Assembly (NCBI RefSeq): GCF_000633395.1
Contig: NZ_AYMU01000026.1
Span: 1-45,937, forward strand
Reading direction: 5' to 3'
Origin: Pseudomonas sp. PH1b
GTDB taxonomy: Bacteria; Pseudomonadota; Gammaproteobacteria; Pseudomonadales; Pseudomonadaceae
DNA: 45,937 bases
Both the position numbers and the translations under genes were made by a program. Below are positions 1-9,214 of the stretch, one piece after another. Numbering within the stretch: the first letter of the stretch is position 1; each line of letters begins with the position of its first letter. The notes below the pieces were generated by a model. The model was given only the letters and a program-made list of their open reading frames with translations, searched no databases and was not told where the DNA came from.

Positions 1-3000
1 CTTCTCGTAGTTGCCACCCTCGGCCTTGGTGATGGTGGTGCTCAAGGAGCTGCCGCCAGCCAGGGCATCGTTCGGCGCGGTGAAGTTCACGGTCCCGGAG
101 GACTCGCCCACTGGGATGGTGATGGTCTGGCCGTTGGACAGGGTCACTACGACAGGGGAGCCGGTAACAGGGGCTGTGACCGAAGCGGTGTACACCACAG
201 TGCCGCCTTCAGCAACGCTCGGCGTGGCAGTCAGGCTGACAGTCGAAGTGTCGATGGTATCGGTAACGTCAGTTACTGCTGGAGCAGGGTTGGTTGCCAG
301 ATCTTCAAAGTTGCCACCGTCAGCCTTGCTGATGGTGACTTCGACCTTACCGGCGTCCTTGTAGACGTCGTCCGCCGGGGCCGGAACGGTCACGGTTCCA
401 GAGGTAGCGCCGGCGGCGATAGTGATTACAGCGCCGTTGCTCAAGGTCACGGTAACTGGGGTGCCCGCGGCGTTGGTCAGGGTCGCGGTGTAAACGATCG
501 AGCCACCCTCGGCGACCGTATCGGTTGCACTAAGACTCAGCGTTGTGGTGTCGACAGTGTCAGTAACGGTGGTCTCAGCCGGTTTGTCGCTGGTCTCAAG
601 CTTCTCGTAGTTACCACCCTCAGCCTTGGTGATGGTGGTGCTCAGGGAGCTGCCGCCAGCCAGAGCGTCGTTCGGCGCGGTGAAGTTCACGGTCCCGGAG
701 GACTCGCCCACTGGGATGGTGATGGTCTGGCCGTTGGACAGGGTCACTACGACAGGGGAGCCGGTAACAGGGGCTGTGACCGAAGCGGTGTACACCACAG
801 TGCCGCCTTCAGCGACGCTAGGCGTGGCGGTCAGGGAAACGGTGCTGGTGTCGATGGTGTCGGTAACGTCAGTTACTGCTGGAGCAGGGTTGGTTGCCAG
901 ATCTTCAAAATTGCCACCGTCAGCCTTGCTGATGGTGACTTCGACTTTGCCGGCGTCCTTGTAAACGTCATCGGCTGGTGCAGGAACAGTCACCGTCCCG
1001 GACGTGGCGCCGGCGGCGATGGTGATCACCGCGCCATTGCTTAGAGTCACGGTCACCGGCGTACCGGCCGCATTGGTCAAGGTAGCGGTGTAAACGATCG
1101 AACCGCCCTCTGCCACGGTGTCGGTGGCGCTGAGGCTCAGTGTTGTGGTGTCGACGGTATCGGTCACCGTGGTTTCAGCTGGCTTGTCGCTAGTTTCCAG
1201 CTTCTCGTAGTTACCACCTTCAGCTTTGGTGATGGTGGTGCTCAGAGAGCTGCCGCCAGCCAGGGCATCGTTCGGCGCGGTGAAATTCACGCTGCCGGAG
1301 GACTCGCCCACTGGGATGGTAATGGTCTGGCCATTGGACAGGGTCACTACGACAGGGGAGCCTGTGACAGGAGCGGTAACCGAAGCGGTGTACACCACGA
1401 TCCCGCCTTCAGCGACGCTTGGTGTAGCAGTGAGGCTGACGGTCGACGTATCGATAGTATCGGTGACGTCGGTAACGGCAGGCGCTGGATTAGTGACCAG
1501 GTCTTCGAAGTTGCCGCCATCAGTTTTAGTGACGGTGACTTCGACCTTACCGGCGTCCTTGTAGACGTCGTCCGCCGGGGCCGGAACGGTCACGGTGCCC
1601 GATGTCGCGCCGGCGGCGATAGTGATTACAGCGCCGTTGCTCAGGGTCACGGTGACTGGGGTGCCCGCGGCGTTGGTCAGGGTCGCGGTGTAAACGATCG
1701 AACCGCCCTCGGCCACGGTGTCGGTAGCACTGAGGCTCAGTGTTGTGGTGTCGACGGTATCGGTCACCGTGGTTTCAGCTGGCTTGTCGCTGGTCTCCAG
1801 CTTCTCGTAGTTGCCACCTTCAGCTTTGGTGATGGTGGTGCTCAGGGAGCTGCCGCCAGCCAGGGCATCGTTCGGCGCGGTGAAGTTCACGCTACCGGAA
1901 GACTCACCGACAGGAATGGTGATGGTCTGGCCATTGGACAGGGTCACTACCACTGGCGAGCCGGTCACCGGAGCAGTAACCGAAGCGGTGTACACCACAA
2001 TGCCACCTTCAGCGACGCTCGGTGTAGCAGTCAGGCTGACGGTCGACGTATCGATGGTGTCGGTGACATCGGTGACGGCGGGTGCTGGATTAGTGACCAG
2101 GTCTTCGAAGTTGCCGCCATCAGTTTTAGTGACGGTGACTTCGACTTTACCGGCGTCCTTGTAAACGTCATCGGCCGGGGCTGGAACGGTTACGGTGCCC
2201 GAGGTAGCGCCGGCAGCGATGGTAATGACTGCGCCGTTGGACAGAGTGACGGTCACCGGCGTGCCAGCGGCGTTAGTCAGAGTTGCGGTGTAAACAATCG
2301 AACCGCCTTCAGCCACGGTGTCGGTTGCCGACAGCGTCAGGGTCGTGGTGTCGACAGTGTCAGTAACGGTGGTCTCAGCCGGCTTGTCGCTGGTCTCCAG
2401 CTTCTCGTAGTTGCCACCCTCGGCCTTGGTGATGGTGGTGCTCAAGGAGCTGCCGCCAGCCAGGGCATCGTTCGGCGCGGTGAAGTTCACGGTCCCGGAG
2501 GACTCACCTACCGGGATGGTGATGGTCTGGCCGTTGGACAGGGTCACTACGACAGGGGAGCCGGTAACAGGGGCTGTGACCGAAGCGGTGTACACCACAG
2601 TGCCGCCTTCAGCGACGCTAGGCGTGGCGGTCAGCGAAACGGTGCTGGTGTCGATGGTGTCGGTAACGTCGGTCACGGCAGGCGCTGGATTGGTGACCAG
2701 GTCTTCGAAGTTGCCGCCATCAGTTTTAGTGACGGTGACTTCAACCTTGCCGGCATCTTTATAAACATCATCAGCGGGAGCAGGAACGGTCACGGTGCCC
2801 GAGGTAGCGCCGGCGGCGATGGTGATCACCGCGCCATTGCTTAGAGTGACGGTCACCGGCGTACCGGCCGCATTGGTCAAAGTAGCGGTGTAAACGATCG
2901 AGCCACCCTCGGCGACCGTATCGGTTGCCGACAGAGTCAGGGTTGTGGTGTCGACAGTATCGGTCACCGTGGTTTCAGCCGGCTTGTCGCTGGTTTCCAG

Positions 3001-4500
3001 CTTCTCGTAGTTGCCACCCTCAGCCTTGGTGATGGTGGTGCTCAAGGAGCTGCCGCCAGCCAGGGCATCGTTCGGCGCGGTGAAGTTCACGGTCCCGGAA
3101 GACTCACCTACCGGAATGGTGATGGTCTGCCCGTTGGACAGAGTTACTACGACAGGGGAGCCGGTAACAGGGGCTGTGACCGAAGCGGTGTACACCACAA
3201 TGCCACCTTCAGCGACGCTCGGTGTAGCAGTCAGGCTGACGGTCGACGTATCGATGGTGTCGGTGACATCGGTGACGGCGGGTGCTGGATTAGTGACCAG
3301 GTCTTCGAAGTTTCCGCCGTCGGTTTTGGTAACAGTGACTTCAACCTTGCCGGCATCTTTATAAACATCATCAGCCGGAGCAGGAACAGTGACAGTGCCC
3401 GAAGTCGCGCCGGCAGCGATGGTGATCACTGCGCCGTTGGACAGAGTGACGGTCACAGGCGTGCCTGCGGCGTTAGTCAGGGTTGCGGTGTAAACAATCG
3501 AACCGCCTTCAGCCACGGTGTCGGTTGCCGACAGCGTCAGGGTCGTGGTGTCGACAGTGTCGGTAACGGTAGTTTCAGCCGGCTTGTCGCTGGCCTCCAG
3601 CTTCTCGTAATTGCCACCCTCAGCCTTGGTGATGGTGGTGCTCAGGGAGCTACCGCCAGCCAGGGCATCGTTCGGCGCGGTGAAGTTCACGGTCCCGGAG
3701 GACTCGCCCACTGGGATGGTGATGGTCTGGCCATTAGACAGAGTCACTACGACTGGCGAACCGGTGACAGGAGCGGTAACCGAAGCGGTGTACACCACGG
3801 TGCCGCCCTCCGCCACGCTCGGTGTGGCGGTCAGGCTGACGGTCGAAGTATCGATGGTGTCAGTAACATCGGTCACTGCCGGGGCCGGATCGGTGACCAG
3901 GTTTTCGAAGTTGCCGCCTTCTGTCTTGCTGACGGTGACTTCGACCTTGCCAGCGTCCTTGTAGACGTCGTCGGCCGGTGCAGGAACGCTGATGCTGCCG
4001 CTGCTGGCACCGGCGGCGATGCTGATCACCGCGCCGTTGGACAGGGTCACGGTGAGCGCGGTGCCCGCCGGGTTGGTCAGGGTGGCGGTGTAGACAATGG
4101 TGCCGCCCTCGGCCACTTCAGCGGTGGCCGTGAGGCTCAGGCCGGTGTCGTCGATCGAGTCGGTGATGGTGGTCACCGCCTTGTCGGTGCTGGGCTCCAG
4201 ATTCTCGAAGTTGCCGCCTTCGGCCTTGGTGATGCCGACTTCAACCGTGCCGCCGTTCTTGTAGACGTCGTTGGGCGGGGTCGCCACGCTGATCGAGCCC
4301 GTGGACTTGCCGGCTTCGATGGTGATCACCGAGCCGTTGGACAAGGTGATGCTCACCGGGGTCTGCGCCGGGTTGGTCAAGGTGGCGGTGTAGGTGATCT
4401 GCCCACCTTCGGTGACGCTGCTGTCGGCTGTCAGGGTCACGGTGGTGGTGTCGATGGTATCGGTGACCTGGGTGACCGCTGGGCTCGGGTCGACGGTGAC
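1..4500. repeat. LapA tandem modules: 300-bp units alternating A/B in a 600-bp period
   Basis: The phrase CTTCTCGTARTTGCCACC recurs at exactly 1, 601, 1201, 1801, 2401, 3001 and 3601, with a diverged copy in phase at 4201. The alternate module carries a TCTTCRAAGTTKCCRCC-like phrase (with minor variants) at 301, 901, 1501, 2101, 2701, 3301 and 3901. Fifteen 300-bp modules therefore follow with no visible indel. Units between 1 and about 4140 are very similar at DNA level; those nearest the gene start (4140-4750) are diverged. Confidence 0.95.
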
Positions 4501-5304
4501 CACCAGGCCGGCGCCGCCCGTGGTGCCGGTCACGTTCACGCTGATCTGGCTCGGATCGATGTAGACGCTGTCCTGGGGGGCCAGCGGGACTTGCACGCTA
4601 CCGGTGGTTTGCCCGGCGGTGATCACGATCACGGCGCCATTGGACAGGGTGATCGTCAGGTCGCTCAGCGGCGCCTGGGTGAGGGTCGCGGTGTACACCA
4701 GGGTGCCACCGGCCTCGGTGATGGTCGGGGTGGCGCCCAGGGTCAGGGTCGCGGGACGCAGGGTATCGCTGCCGCTGCCATTGCCACCGGCCAAGCCGTT
4801 ATTGGTGTTCAGGCCGCCGACGGTGTTGTCCTGGGCCGACGTCGCCAGGCCCAGTCCGGCCGTGGGGAAGCCAATGGTCGGATCGACCCGGCCGGCGGTT
4901 TCCTGCAATTGCACAAAACTGTGCCCGCCGCCCGCGGCGCCCCCGGTTCCGGCGGCGGTCGGGCCGGCGGCAGTGGCTTCCAGGTCGGTGGTCGGGTCGG
5001 CACCGGCGGCAATGGCTTGCTGCAGTTCAGCCACCGAAGGAGCCGCCTGGGCGCTGGCCTGGGCGCTGGCCTGGGCCAAGTCGGTGCTGGAGTCCGGTGC
5101 GGCGCTGCTCCATTGAGTGTCACGGCCAAGGTCGAGGGTGCGCCCGTCGGTCAGTTCCAGGCTGACGGCTCCGGCCGGACCGGTGTCGACCTGGTCCCCC
5201 ACGAACAGACGATCACCTTCGATAAGGACACGCCGGATTCCTTCCGGAGATACCACAAAAACTTGACCGACAATGCTTTTGACGATGGCAACAACACTGC
5301 TCAT
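1..5304 (-). CDS. lapA: LapA giant biofilm adhesin, N-terminal part (runs off the left edge)
   Basis: This is the large surface adhesin secreted by LapEBC that holds cells to surfaces. The frame is open for 1768 codons from ATG at 5304 (GGAG Shine-Dalgarno) to the window edge. The start MSSVVAIVKSIVGQVF is the LapA retention module, which lodges in the LapE pore. A flexible Ala/Gln/Gly-rich linker at about residues 75-130 carries two TAAG motifs (111-114 and 116-119). TAAG is the known site for the periplasmic protease LapG, which releases LapA when c-di-GMP is low. From about residue 185 the protein consists of roughly 100-residue Ig-like modules with the recurring pattern EGG-YTATLT-VTLSNG-ITI-G-SG. 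The C-terminal RTX and secretion signal lie outside the window. lapD and lapG, usually nearby, are not seen here. Identity is very secure; full length is unknown. Confidence 0.95.
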   Translation of the reverse strand, partial: MSSVVAIVKSIVGQVFVVSPEGIRRVLIEGDRLFVGDQVDTGPAGAVSLELTDGRTLDLGRDTQWSSAAPDSSTDLAQASAQASAQAAPSVAELQQAIAAGADPTTDLEATAAGPTAAGTGGAAGGGHSFVQLQETAGRVDPTIGFPTAGLGLATSAQDNTVGGLNTNNGLAGGNGSGSDTLRPATLTLGATPTITEAGGTLVYTATLTQAPLSDLTITLSNGAVIVITAGQTTGSVQVPLAPQDSVYIDPSQISVNVTGTTGGAGLVVTVDPSPAVTQVTDTIDTTTVTLTADSSVTEGGQITYTATLTNPAQTPVSITLSNGSVITIEAGKSTGSISVATPPNDVYKNGGTVEVGITKAEGGNFENLEPSTDKAVTTITDSIDDTGLSLTATAEVAEGGTIVYTATLTNPAGTALTVTLSNGAVISIAAGASSGSISVPAPADDVYKDAGKVEVTVSKTEGGNFENLVTDPAPAVTDVTDTIDTSTVSLTATPSVAEGGTVVYTASVTAPVTGSPVVVTLSNGQTITIPVGESSGTVNFTAPNDALAGGSSLSTTITKAEGGNYEKLEASDKPAETTVTDTVDTTTLTLSATDTVAEGGSIVYTATLTNAAGTPVTVTLSNGAVITIAAGATSGTVTVPAPADDVYKDAGKVEVTVTKTDGGNFEDLVTNPAPAVTDVTDTIDTSTVSLTATPSVAEGGIVVYTASVTAPVTGSPVVVTLSNGQTITIPVGESSGTVNFTAPNDALAGGSSLSTTITKAEGGNYEKLETSDKPAETTVTDTVDTTTLTLSATDTVAEGGSIVYTATLTNAAGTPVTVTLSNGAVITIAAGATSGTVTVPAPADDVYKDAGKVEVTVTKTDGGNFEDLVTNPAPAVTDVTDTIDTSTVSLTATPSVAEGGTVVYTASVTAPVTGSPVVVTLSNGQTITIPVGESSGTVNFTAPNDALAGGSSLSTTITKAEGGNYEKLETSDKPAETTVTDTVDTTTLTLSATDTVAEGGSIVYTATLTNAAGTPVTVTLSNGAVITIAAGATSGTVTVPAPADDVYKDAGKVEVTVTKTDGGNFEDLVTNPAPAVTDVTDTIDTSTVSLTATPSVAEGGIVVYTASVTAPVTGSPVVVTLSNGQTITIPVGESSGSVNFTAPNDALAGGSSLSTTITKAEGGNYEKLETSDKPAETTVTDTVDTTTLSLSATDTVAEGGSIVYTATLTNAAGTPVTVTLSNGAVITIAAGATSGTVTVPAPADDVYKDAGKVEVTVTKTDGGNFEDLVTNPAPAVTDVTDTIDTSTVSLTATPSVAEGGIVVYTASVTAPVTGSPVVVTLSNGQTITIPVGESSGSVNFTAPNDALAGGSSLSTTITKAEGGNYEKLETSDKPAETTVTDTVDTTTLSLSATDTVAEGGSIVYTATLTNAAGTPVTVTLSNGAVITIAAGATSGTVTVPAPADDVYKDAGKVEVTISKADGGNFEDLATNPAPAVTDVTDTIDTSTVSLTATPSVAEGGTVVYTASVTAPVTGSPVVVTLSNGQTITIPVGESSGTVNFTAPNDALAGGSSLSTTITKAEGGNYEKLETSDKPAETTVTDTVDTTTLSLSATDTVAEGGSIVYTATLTNAAGTPVTVTLSNGAVITIAAGATSGTVTVPAPADDVYKDAGKVEVTISKADGGNFEDLATNPAPAVTDVTDTIDTSTVSLTATPSVAEGGTVVYTASVTAPVTGSPVVVTLSNGQTITIPVGESSGTVNFTAPNDALAGGSSLSTTITKAEGGNYEK

Positions 5305-5666
5305 TGGGGACTCTCCGGTGTACCGCTCAGTCGACTTCCATGTACCGGCTTGGGCGCTGGCCGCAACTCCGTCTGGACGTACATTGCTGTGTAATTAGGA
5401 ACGGGTATTTGACAGATTGGCTGTCAATAAATTGGCTATAATTTTTCAGTATTAACTTTGTGCCAAACTATTGACCTTATGGGTGCCATCCTAAACAATC
5501 GCCTGATTAATGTCACATTGATATTTATGCCGTAGCCTGACTTGAAGTATGTGAACCAGTTCTTAGTTTGAACTTTCCGACGGACGGTGGTTACAAGTGT
5601 AATTTTTCAGTGTGGTGCCACGTTCTGACGTGATTGTGGACATGCTGTCCGAGGGAAATTCCTACC
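5305..5666. promoter_or_regulatory. Divergent lapA/lapE control region
   Basis: This AT-rich spacer of about 360 bp contains no gene. It holds the FleQ-like box at 5423-5436, a perfect TATAAT at 5437-5442 on the plus strand, and an inverted repeat TTGACAgattggcTGTCAA at 5409-5427. If the TATAAT is used, lapE would have a leader of about 220 nt. No good -35 lies at standard spacing on either strand, as expected for an activator-dependent promoter. Confidence 0.6.
5423..5436 (+). promoter_or_regulatory. FleQ-like binding site between lapA and lapE
   Basis: GTCAATAAATTGGC matches the published Pseudomonas FleQ consensus GTCANTAAATTGAC at all but one position. FleQ is a c-di-GMP-responsive regulator known to act on lap genes in P. 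putida. The box directly abuts TATAAT (5437-5442). Assignment is from motif match and context only. Confidence 0.6.
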
Positions 5667-7019
5667 ATGCGTTTTCATCTGTTCAAGGCCTTGCCGTTTG
5701 CCTTAGCCGCCAGCTTCGTGCAGGCACAGACCCTTCCTGAAGCCATGCAGAAAGCACTGGATGTGCACCCGGAGATTCAAGCTGGGGTGAACAGCCGTCT
5801 GGCCGCCGACTACCAACTTAAAGCGGCGCGAGGTGGCTATTTGCCGCGAGTCGATATGCTGGCCGGCTATGGTCGCGAGGGCACCGACAACCCTACTACC
5901 CGTGCGGGTACAGGGAGCAATCACTGGGAAACCTTGAACCGCGGTGAGTCAAGTTTGCGTCTCCAGCAAATGGTGTTTGACGGCTTTGCCACCTCCAGTG
6001 AAGTAGGGCGTCAACAAGCCACCGTCAATTCTCGGGCTTATTCCTTGCTGGGCACCTCCGAGCGCACGGCTCTGACCGTGGCCCAGGTGTACCTGGACGT
6101 GCTGACCCGTCGCCAGTTCGTCCAACTGGCGGAAGACAACCTGCGCAATCACGAACGCATCTACGACCAGATCAGGCTGCGCACCCAGCGTGGCGTGGGC
6201 AGCGGCGCGGACCTGGACCAGGCCGAAGCGCGGATGGCCCAGGCCCGCAACAACCTGATCACCGAACAGACCAACCTGGCTGATGCCCAGACCAACTTCC
6301 TGAGCGCGGTCGGGCAAGTGCCCGATCAACTGGAGCGTCCGGCCAGTTTTATGGCGTTGCTGCCGGCCACCCTCGATGAGGCCCAGCGCCAGATGCTGGA
6401 GAACAGTCCGATCCTGCGCTCCGCCGAGTCCGATATTGTTGCTGCCGAGAAGCAGTACGACGCCGCCAAGTCGGCCTTCTATCCACGCTTCGACGCTGAG
6501 CTGGGCCGTACCGCAGATAACGACCTGGACGGTCAGAACGGCCACAACAACGAATGGCAGGCCATGCTGCGCATGCGCTTCAACCTGTTTGCCGGTGGCA
6601 GCAACAAGGCGGACCTGGAGTCCAAGGCGTACCAGTCGAACCAGGCCCTGGACATTCGCAACAACGCCCTGCGGGTGTTGAACGAGGAGCTGGGCCTGGC
6701 CTGGAACGCCTTGAACAACGCCAACGCCCAGGTGCCGATCGCCCAGCAATATGTCGATCACAGCACCAGTGTGCGCACCGCCTACCAGAAGCAGTTCAGC
6801 CTGGGCGAGCGTACGCTGCTGGACTTGCTCGACAGTGAAAACGAGTTGTTCACCGCTTCCCGGCGTTTGGCCGAGATCCAGAACATTCAGTTATTTACTC
6901 AGTATCGAATCAAGGCGACCATGGGCGAGTTGCTCAAGAGCCAAGGAGTGGTCGCACCTATGGCTGCCGTCGTGCAAAACGACGTGAAGCCCAAGGTCCA
7001 ACTGCCTGGGATGAATTGA
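5667..7019 (+). CDS. lapE: LapE, TolC-like outer-membrane channel for LapA secretion
   Basis: This is the outer-membrane factor of the type I secretion system that exports LapA and, in the Lap model, holds its N-terminal plug until LapG cuts it. The product is 450 residues, the normal TolC-family size. It has a signal peptide (MRFHLFKALPF...VQA, cleavage before QTLPEAM) and two OEP-type alpha-hairpin repeats with typical motifs such as LTVAQVYLDVL and GERTLLDLLDSENEL. ATG at 5667 is preferred over an upstream TTG at 5634 because it has GAGGGA upstream and begins the signal peptide directly. It is divergent from lapA and followed 29 bp later by lapB. Confidence 0.92.
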   Translation: MRFHLFKALPFALAASFVQAQTLPEAMQKALDVHPEIQAGVNSRLAADYQLKAARGGYLPRVDMLAGYGREGTDNPTTRAGTGSNHWETLNRGESSLRLQQMVFDGFATSSEVGRQQATVNSRAYSLLGTSERTALTVAQVYLDVLTRRQFVQLAEDNLRNHERIYDQIRLRTQRGVGSGADLDQAEARMAQARNNLITEQTNLADAQTNFLSAVGQVPDQLERPASFMALLPATLDEAQRQMLENSPILRSAESDIVAAEKQYDAAKSAFYPRFDAELGRTADNDLDGQNGHNNEWQAMLRMRFNLFAGGSNKADLESKAYQSNQALDIRNNALRVLNEELGLAWNALNNANAQVPIAQQYVDHSTSVRTAYQKQFSLGERTLLDLLDSENELFTASRRLAEIQNIQLFTQYRIKATMGELLKSQGVVAPMAAVVQNDVKPKVQLPGMN

Positions 7020-7048
7020 GCTAACGTTCATCCAACAGCCAGTCAAGA

Positions 7049-9214
7049 GTGTCGAGTGTGGAATCAGAAGTCAGTCGAGTACAACTCAGTCATGATCCGC
7101 GCGGCATGCATGACGATCCCTTGCTGGATGGATTGCTGACCCTCTGCTTCCTGCACCAGAAGCCTGCCAGCGCGGCAATGCTGACCACCGGTCTGCCCTT
7201 GCCGTCGCAGCGCCTGAGCCCTGAACTGCTGCCCCGTGCAGCTGCCCGGGCCGGCTTGCAGGGCCGCGTGCTGCGGCGCAAGCTCGAGCAGATCCCGATC
7301 ATCGCCATGCCCGCCCTGCTGTTGCTCAAGGACGGTCGCAGTGCCGTGCTGCTGGGGTGGCAGGGTGAGGATCAGGCGCGCCTGTTGCTCAGCGAGAGCG
7401 ACGGCGGTGAAGTCTGCGTCAACCGTCAGTTGCTGGCCGACGACTACAGTGGGCAGGTGTTCTTCGCCCAGCCCCAGCACAAGTTCGACGTCAATCACGG
7501 CTCGCTGATTCCCCGCGCCCGCTCCTGGTTCCGCGACACCCTCAAGCGTTCGCGCTGGCTATATGCCGATGCCATCGCCGCAAGCCTGTTGATCAACATC
7601 ATCGCCATGGCTGCGCCGCTGTTCGTGATGAACGTCTACGACCGTGTCGTGCCCAACCAGGCGACCTCGACCCTGTGGGTGCTGTCCATCGGCATCATGG
7701 GCGCCTATGTCTTCGACCTGATCCTCAAGGGCCTGCGCAGCCTGTGCCTGGACCTGGCCGGGAAAAAGACCGACCTGATCATTTCCGCCACGCTGTTCGA
7801 ACGCATCGTCGGCATGGCCATGAAGTACCGCCCGGCCCGGGTCGGCAGCTTTGCCCAGAACATCCATGAGTTCCAGAGTCTGCGGGACTTCCTCGCCTCC
7901 CTGACCCTGACCAGCCTGATCGACCTGCCGTTCACCCTGCTGATCTTCCTGGTGATCGCCATCCTCGGCGGCCACCTGGTGTGGATTCCGGTGCTGGCCT
8001 TTCCGATTGCCCTGGGCATCGGCTATGCCCTGCAGAAACCGCTGATCGCCACCATGGAAAAAACCATGGCCCTGGGGGCCGAGCGCCAGTCGAGCCTGAT
8101 CGAAACCCTGGCCGGGCTGGATGCGGTCAAGGTCAACAACGCCGAAAGCGAACGCCAGTACCAGTGGGAGCAGACCATCGGCACCCTCAGCCGCCTTGAA
8201 CTGCGGGTGAAGATGCTGTCCAGCCTGGCGATGAACATCACCTTGCTGATCCAGCAACTGGCCGGGGTGATCATGATCATCTTCGGCGTGTACCAGATCA
8301 TCGACGGCAACCTCAGCATGGGCGGGCTGATCGCCTGCTACATGCTCAGCGGTCGGGCGCTGAGCCCGCTGGCGTCGCTGTCCGGATTGCTGACCCGCTA
8401 CCAGCAGGCCCGCGTCACCATGACCTCGGTGGATCAGATGATGGAGCTGCCCCAGGAGCGCAATTTCGACGAGCGCCCCCTGAGCCGCAGCGTGCTGCAG
8501 GGCGCCATCGAGTGCCGGCAACTGAGCTTCACCTATCCGGGCCAGCAGAACCCGGCGCTGAAAAACATCAACCTGGTGATCAAGCCGGGGGAGAAGGTCG
8601 GCATCATCGGTCGCAGCGGTTCAGGCAAGAGCTCCCTGGCCAAGTTGCTGGTGGGCCTCTACCAGCCGGACTCCGGGGCCTTGCTGGTGGACGGCGTGGA
8701 TATTCGCCAGATCGACGTCAGCGAGCTGCGCCACAACATCGGTTATGTGCCCCAGGACATCCAGCTGCTGGCCGGCACCCTGCGGGACAACCTGACCTCC
8801 GGTGCCCGTTACGTCGAAGACGAACTGGTGCTGCAAGCCGCCGAATTGGCGGGGGTTCACGAATTCGCCCGGCTGCACCCGCAAGGCTATGAACTGCAAG
8901 TGGGCGAGCGCGGGCAGAACCTGTCCGGCGGCCAGCGGCAGAACGTGGCCCTGGCTCGCGCATTGCTGCTCAACCCACCGATCCTGTTGCTCGACGAGCC
9001 CACCAGTGCCATGGACAACACCGGTGAAGAGCGCCTGAAGCAACGGCTGGAGGCCGTGGTGCAGAGCAAGACCGTGGTGCTGGTGACTCACCGGGCCTCG
9101 TTGTTGTCCCTGGTGGACCGGTTGCTGGTGGTGGATCGAGGGCAGATCCTGGCCGATGGCCCGAAAGCCGTGGTGATGGAAGCGTTGAAGAAGGGGCAGA
9201 TCAGTGTTGCTTAA
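7049..9214 (+). CDS. lapB: LapB, type I secretion ABC transporter for LapA
   Basis: This inner-membrane ABC exporter energises LapA secretion together with LapC and LapE. The product has 721 residues. Domains in order: an N-terminal C39-like domain (about 20-140) that lacks a recognisable catalytic Cys/His pair and so is probably a substrate-docking domain rather than a protease; a six-helix transmembrane domain (about 165-440); and a nucleotide-binding domain with Walker A GRSGSGKSS (near 520), signature LSGGQRQ (near 625) and Walker B ILLLDEPTSAMD (near 645). Start is GTG at 7049; an in-frame GTG at 7058 (MESEVSRV...) is equally plausible and neither has a strong ribosome site. It overlaps lapC by 11 bp. 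Confidence 0.93.
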   Translation: MSSVESEVSRVQLSHDPRGMHDDPLLDGLLTLCFLHQKPASAAMLTTGLPLPSQRLSPELLPRAAARAGLQGRVLRRKLEQIPIIAMPALLLLKDGRSAVLLGWQGEDQARLLLSESDGGEVCVNRQLLADDYSGQVFFAQPQHKFDVNHGSLIPRARSWFRDTLKRSRWLYADAIAASLLINIIAMAAPLFVMNVYDRVVPNQATSTLWVLSIGIMGAYVFDLILKGLRSLCLDLAGKKTDLIISATLFERIVGMAMKYRPARVGSFAQNIHEFQSLRDFLASLTLTSLIDLPFTLLIFLVIAILGGHLVWIPVLAFPIALGIGYALQKPLIATMEKTMALGAERQSSLIETLAGLDAVKVNNAESERQYQWEQTIGTLSRLELRVKMLSSLAMNITLLIQQLAGVIMIIFGVYQIIDGNLSMGGLIACYMLSGRALSPLASLSGLLTRYQQARVTMTSVDQMMELPQERNFDERPLSRSVLQGAIECRQLSFTYPGQQNPALKNINLVIKPGEKVGIIGRSGSGKSSLAKLLVGLYQPDSGALLVDGVDIRQIDVSELRHNIGYVPQDIQLLAGTLRDNLTSGARYVEDELVLQAAELAGVHEFARLHPQGYELQVGERGQNLSGGQRQNVALARALLLNPPILLLDEPTSAMDNTGEERLKQRLEAVVQSKTVVLVTHRASLLSLVDRLLVVDRGQILADGPKAVVMEALKKGQISVA

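Noticed and set aside
11..3964. Seven similar open frames of about 112-117 codons on the plus strand
   Set aside because: They are antisense shadows of the LapA modules, created by the repeat and its codon bias; the minus strand is open throughout and encodes LapA.
4591..5394. 267-codon plus-strand frame and a 170-codon neighbour
   Set aside because: Both lie antisense to the LapA N-terminus, are Gly/Arg/Pro-rich and have no ribosome site.
5409..5442. TTGACA plus TATAAT as an ordinary sigma-70 promoter for lapE
   Set aside because: The spacing is 22 bp, too long; only the -10 and the FleQ-like box are kept.
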